Part shown: positions 60,863 to 64,000 of the stretch, piece by piece
How positions within the stretch are numbered: position 1 is the first letter of the stretch
How the letters are laid out: every line of letters begins with the position of its first letter
Source: Ptiloglossa arizonensis
Lineage: Eukaryota; Arthropoda; Insecta; Hymenoptera; Colletidae
Length of the DNA stretch: 64,000 nt
Direction of reading: 5' to 3'
Assembly (NCBI RefSeq): GCF_051014685.1
Contig: NC_135053.1
Coordinates: forward strand, 3,286,001-3,350,000
Notes under the pieces: model-generated
Database searches by the model: none
Told to the model about the DNA's origin: nothing
What the model saw: the letters and a program-made list of their open reading frames with translations, nothing else
Program-made: the position numbers and the translations under genes

Positions 60863-62429
60863 CTACTCTAACCGCTGTAATGGGGCGAGTTTCTACTTTC
60901 AGATGCAACAGAAACTTTGTGGATTGGTCAATCCGTTCGCGAGATATGGCAGTTTTGAGGTAAGAAACGCTTGAGAAACTCAAAATTTTCGCAGTTCTGA
61001 TCCTCGAAACGAATAACTAGAACGGCCTAGGGGAAAACTACACATACCGTTGTAATGGGGCGAGTTTCTACTTTCACATGCAACAGAAACTTTGCGGGGT
61101 CAATCCGTTCGCGAGATATGGCAGTTTTGAGGTAAGAAACGCTTGAGAAACTCAAAATTTTCGCAGTTCTGATGCTCGAAACGAATAACTAGAACGGCCT
61201 AGGGGAAAACTACTCATACCGTTGTAATGGGGCGAGTTTCTACTTTCAGATGCAACAGAAACTTTGCGGATTGGTCAATCCGTTCGCGAGATATGGCAGT
61301 TTTGAGGTAAGAAACGCTTGAGAAACTCAAAATTTTCTCAGTTCTGATGCTCGAAACGAATAACTAGAACGGCCTATGGGAAAACTACTCATACCGTTGT
61401 AATGGGGCGAGTTTCTACTTTCAGATGCAACAGAAACTTTGCGGATTGGTCAATCCGTTCGCGAGATATGGCAGTTTTGAGGTAAGAAACGCTTGAGAAA
61501 CTCCAAATTTTCGCAGTTCTGAAGCTCGAAACGAATAACTAGAACGGCCTAGGGGAAAACTACTCATATCGTTGTAATGGGGCGAGTTTCTACTTTCAGA
61601 TGCAACAGAAACTTTGCGGATTGGTCAATCCGTTCGCGAGATATGGCAGTTTGGATGAAAGAAACGCTTGAGAAACTCAAAATTTTCGCAGTTCTGATGC
61701 TCGAAAAGAATAACTAGAACGGCCTAGGGGAAAACTACTCATGCCGTTGTAATCGGGAGAGCTTCTACTTTCAGATGCAACAGAAATTTTGCGGGGCCAA
61801 TCCGTTCGCTAGATATGGCAGTTTTGAGGTAAGAAACGCTTGAGAAACTCAAAATTTCGCAGTTCTGATGCTCGAAACGAATAACTAGAACGGCCTATGG
61901 GAAAACTACTCATACCGTTGTAATGGGGCGAGTTTCTACTTTCAGATGCAACAGAAACTTTGCGGATTGGTCAATCCGTTCGCGAGATATGGCAGTTTTG
62001 AGGTAAGAAACGCTTGAGAAACTCCAAATTTTCGCAGTTCTGAAGCTCGAAACGAATAACTAGAACGGCCTAGGGGAAAACTACTCATATCGTTGTAATG
62101 GGGCGAGTTTCTACTTTCAGATGCAACAGAAACTTTGCGGATTGGTCAATCCGTTCGCGAGATATGGCAGTTTGGATGAAAGAAACGCTTGAGAAACTCA
62201 AATTTTCGCAGTTCTGATGCTCGAAAAGAATAACTAGAACGGCCTAGGGGAAAACTACACATACCGTTGTAATGGGGCGAGTTTCTACTTTCAGATGCAA
62301 CAGAAACTTTGCGGATTGGTCAATCCGTTCGCGAGATATGGCAGTTTTGAGGTAAGAAACGCATGAGAAACTCCAAATTTTCGCAGTTCTGATGCTCGAA
62401 ACGAATAACTAGAACGGCCTAGGGGAAAA
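60863..62429 (+). repeat. HOR unit copy 2, expanded to nine monomers
   Basis: Starts with the same five monomers as copy 1. At about 61735 it then contains a foreign monomer (ctcatgccg, gggagagcttc, ggggccaatcc), followed by a second pass through the cctatggg/gaagctcg and ctcatatcg/ggatgaaag monomers and the ctacacat/gcatgag monomer. The length of 1567 bp is about 520 bp more than the basic unit. This is the pattern expected of a three-monomer insertion by unequal exchange. Confidence 0.8.
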
Positions 62430-63477
62430 CTACTCTAACCGCTGTAATGGGGCGAGTTTCTACTTTCAGATGCAACAGAAACTTTGTGGATTGGGTCAAT
62501 CCGTTCGCGAGATATGGCAGTTTTGAGGTAAGAAACGCTTGAGAAACTCAAAATTTTCGCAGTTCTGATCCTCGAAACGAATAACTAGAACGGCCTAGGG
62601 GAAAACTACACATACCGTTGTAATGGGGCGAGTTTCTACTTTCACATGCAACAGAAACTTTGCGGGGTCAATCCGTTCGCGAGATATGGCAGTTTTGAGG
62701 TAAGAAACGCTTGAGAAACTCAAAATTTTCGCAGTTCTGATGCTCGAAACGAATAACTAGAACGGCCTAGGGGAAAACTACTCATACCGTTGTAATGGGG
62801 CGAGTTTCTACTTTCAGATGCAACAGAAACTTTGCGGATTGGTCAATCCGTTCGCGAGATATGGCAGTTTTGAGGTAAGAAACGCTTGAGAAACTCAAAA
62901 TTTTCTCAGTTCTGATGCTCGAAACGAATAACTAGAACGGCCTATGGGAAAACTACTCATACCGTTGTAATGGGGCGAGTTTCTACTTTCAGATGCAACA
63001 GAAACTTTGCGGATTGGTCAATCCGTTCGCGAGATATGGCAGTTTTGAGGTAAGAAACGCTTGAGAAACTCCAAATTTTCGCAGTTCTGAAGCTCGAAAC
63101 GAATAACTAGAACGGCCTAGGGGAAAACTACTCATATCGTTGTAATGGGGCGAGTTTCTACTTTCAGATGCAACAGAAACTTTGCGGATTGGTCAATCCG
63201 TTCGCGAGATATGGCAGTTTGGATGAAAGAAACGCTTGAGAAACTCAAAATTTTCGCAGTTCTGATGCTCGAAAAGAATAACTAGAACGGCCTAGGGGAA
63301 AACTACACATACCGTTGTAATGGGGCGAGTTTCTACTTTCAGATGCAACAGAAACTTTGCGGATTGGTCAATCCGTTCGCGAGATATGGCAGTTTTGAGG
63401 TAAGAAACGCATGAGAAACTCCAAATTTTCGCAGTTCTGATGCTCGAAACGAATAACTAGAACGGCCTAGGGGAAAA
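62430..63477 (+). repeat. 1048-bp six-monomer HOR unit, copy 3
   Basis: Same six-monomer order as copy 1, with one extra base in a g run (ttgggtcaatcc near 62491). It ends where another ctcatgccg/gggagagcttc monomer begins at 63478, the same type that interrupts copy 2. Confidence 0.85.
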
Positions 63478-64000
63478 CTACTCATGCCGTTGTAATCGGG
63501 AGAGCTTCTACTTTCAGATGCAACAGAAATTTTGCGTATTGGTCAATCCGTTCGCGAGATATGGCAGTTTTGAGGTAAGAAACGCTTGAGAAACTCAAAA
63601 TTTTTGCAGTTCTGATGCTCGAAAAGAATAACTAGAACGGCCTAGGCGAAAACTACTCATACCGTTGTAATCGGGCGAGTTTCTACTTTCAGATGCAACA
63701 GAAACTTTGCGGATTGGTCAATCCGTTCGCGAGATATGGCAGTTTTGAGGTAAGAAACGCTTGAGAAACTCCAAATTTTCGCAGTTCTGACACTCGAAAC
63801 GAATAACTAGAACGGCCTAGGGGAAAAGTACGCATACCGTTGTAATCGGGCGAGTTTCTACTTTCAGATGCAACAGAAATTTTGCGGATCGGTCAATCCG
63901 TTCGCGAGATATGGCAGTTTGGAGGTAAGAAACGCTTGAGAAACTCAAAATTTTCGCAGTTCCGATGCTCGAACAGAATAACTAGAACGGCCTAGGGGAA

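Larger units (their letters stand above)
1..64000 (+). repeat. Continuous ~175-bp satellite DNA array
   Basis: Seen: the same unit recurs head-to-tail from the first to the last base. Phase tracking of the motif ctagaacggcc shows spacing of exactly 175 bp over long stretches, shifted only by small indels: -1 near 10138 and 20461, +5 at 29421, -1 near 29961, -7 at 30113, and several 1-3 bp events after 44.5 kb. That gives about 366 monomers. Every monomer I read is in the same orientation, and no transposon, microsatellite or unique sequence interrupts the array. The hand-derived consensus has 77 G+C in 175 bp. Inference: a centromeric or pericentromeric satellite, because of the nucleosome-scale unit, nested higher-order structure and absence of genes. 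The family is not one I recognise. Since both ends lie inside the array, its true length exceeds 64 kb. Confidence 0.98.
59465..64000 (+). repeat. Right-end family with six-monomer (~1047-bp) HOR
   Basis: About 26 monomers dominated by gtaatggggcgag, acagaaactttgcgg and cagttttgaggtaag variants, with ctactcata or ctacacata linkers. A six-monomer cycle is visible: ctctaaccg with ttgtggatt; ctacacat with ggggtcaatcc; ctactcat with ttttctcag; a cctatggg copy with gaagctcg; ctcatatcg with ggatgaaag; ctacacat with cgcatgag. The last about 500 bp revert to gtaatcggg and gtacgcata types. No genes. Confidence 0.85.

Noticed and set aside
1..64000. CRISPR array
   Set aside because: Repeats are contiguous 175-bp units without unique spacers, and nothing resembling cas genes is present.
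1..64000. rDNA intergenic spacer subrepeats
   Set aside because: No rRNA gene sequence occurs in 64 kb, and the array is far longer than typical spacer subrepeat tracts.
1..64000. Telomeric or subtelomeric repeat
   Set aside because: No short TTAGGG/TTTAGGG-type tandem motif. The only similar string is the isolated cctagggg once per monomer.
1..64000. Inverted (head-to-head) monomers or a palindromic array centre
   Set aside because: The orientation markers (gagatatggcag, cggcctagg) read in the same direction everywhere I checked, and no reversed block was found.

Overview
The whole 64-kb window is one uninterrupted tandem satellite array. The basic unit is about 175 bp, so the window holds roughly 366 monomers. 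All of them are in the same orientation, and both window edges fall inside the array. I found no protein-coding gene, RNA gene, transposon, inverted segment or non-satellite spacer. This architecture (nucleosome-sized monomer, nested higher-order repeats, no mobile elements) is typical of a eukaryotic centromeric or pericentromeric satellite. I do not recognise the monomer family and cannot name the organism. The consensus is about 44% GC and is not CpG-depleted (13 CpG per 175 bp by hand count, observed/expected about 1.6). That argues against a genome whose satellites have long been heavily CpG-methylated and deaminating.

Layout. (1) 1-9424: a 21-monomer higher-order repeat (HOR) of 3675 bp. 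There is a 19-monomer first copy, a full second copy and a truncated third copy; copies 2 and 3 look almost identical. (2) 9425-11165: scrambled monomers of related types. (3) 11165-12765: the 21-mer order resumes, with an internal two-monomer loss. (4) 12766-20460: a different family dominated by a 700-bp four-monomer unit and longer 1400-bp and 6300-bp echoes. (5) 20461-29400: mixed monomer types with a clean 700-bp tandem duplication. (6) 29400-34110: the most diverged and indel-rich part, containing a diverged stretch that keeps the monomer order of the 21-mer HOR about 25 kb away. (7) 34111-59464: a new variant family with 2100-bp and 2450-bp sub-periods. Its main feature is a direct tandem duplication of about 11.4 kb (65 monomers), 35686-47053 against 47054-59464. 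(8) 59465-64000: a distinct family organised as a six-monomer, about 1047-bp HOR.

The sequence at one part of the monomer changes directionally along the window: gtacgcata dominates on the left, and ctactcata appears from about 34.1 kb onward. This indicates successive amplification episodes with little exchange across block borders.

Features inside the monomer worth attention are several short dyads (ggattg-gt-caatcc, tcgcga, cctagg, ttgag-aaa-ctcaa), two partial CENP-B-box-like matches, and a well-formed splice acceptor and donor. These splice motifs bracket a stop-free 57-nt (19-codon) segment in the consensus monomer. Short ORFs of 62-114 codons that occur here are by-products of single-base loss of recurrent stop codons in the satellite and should not be annotated as genes.
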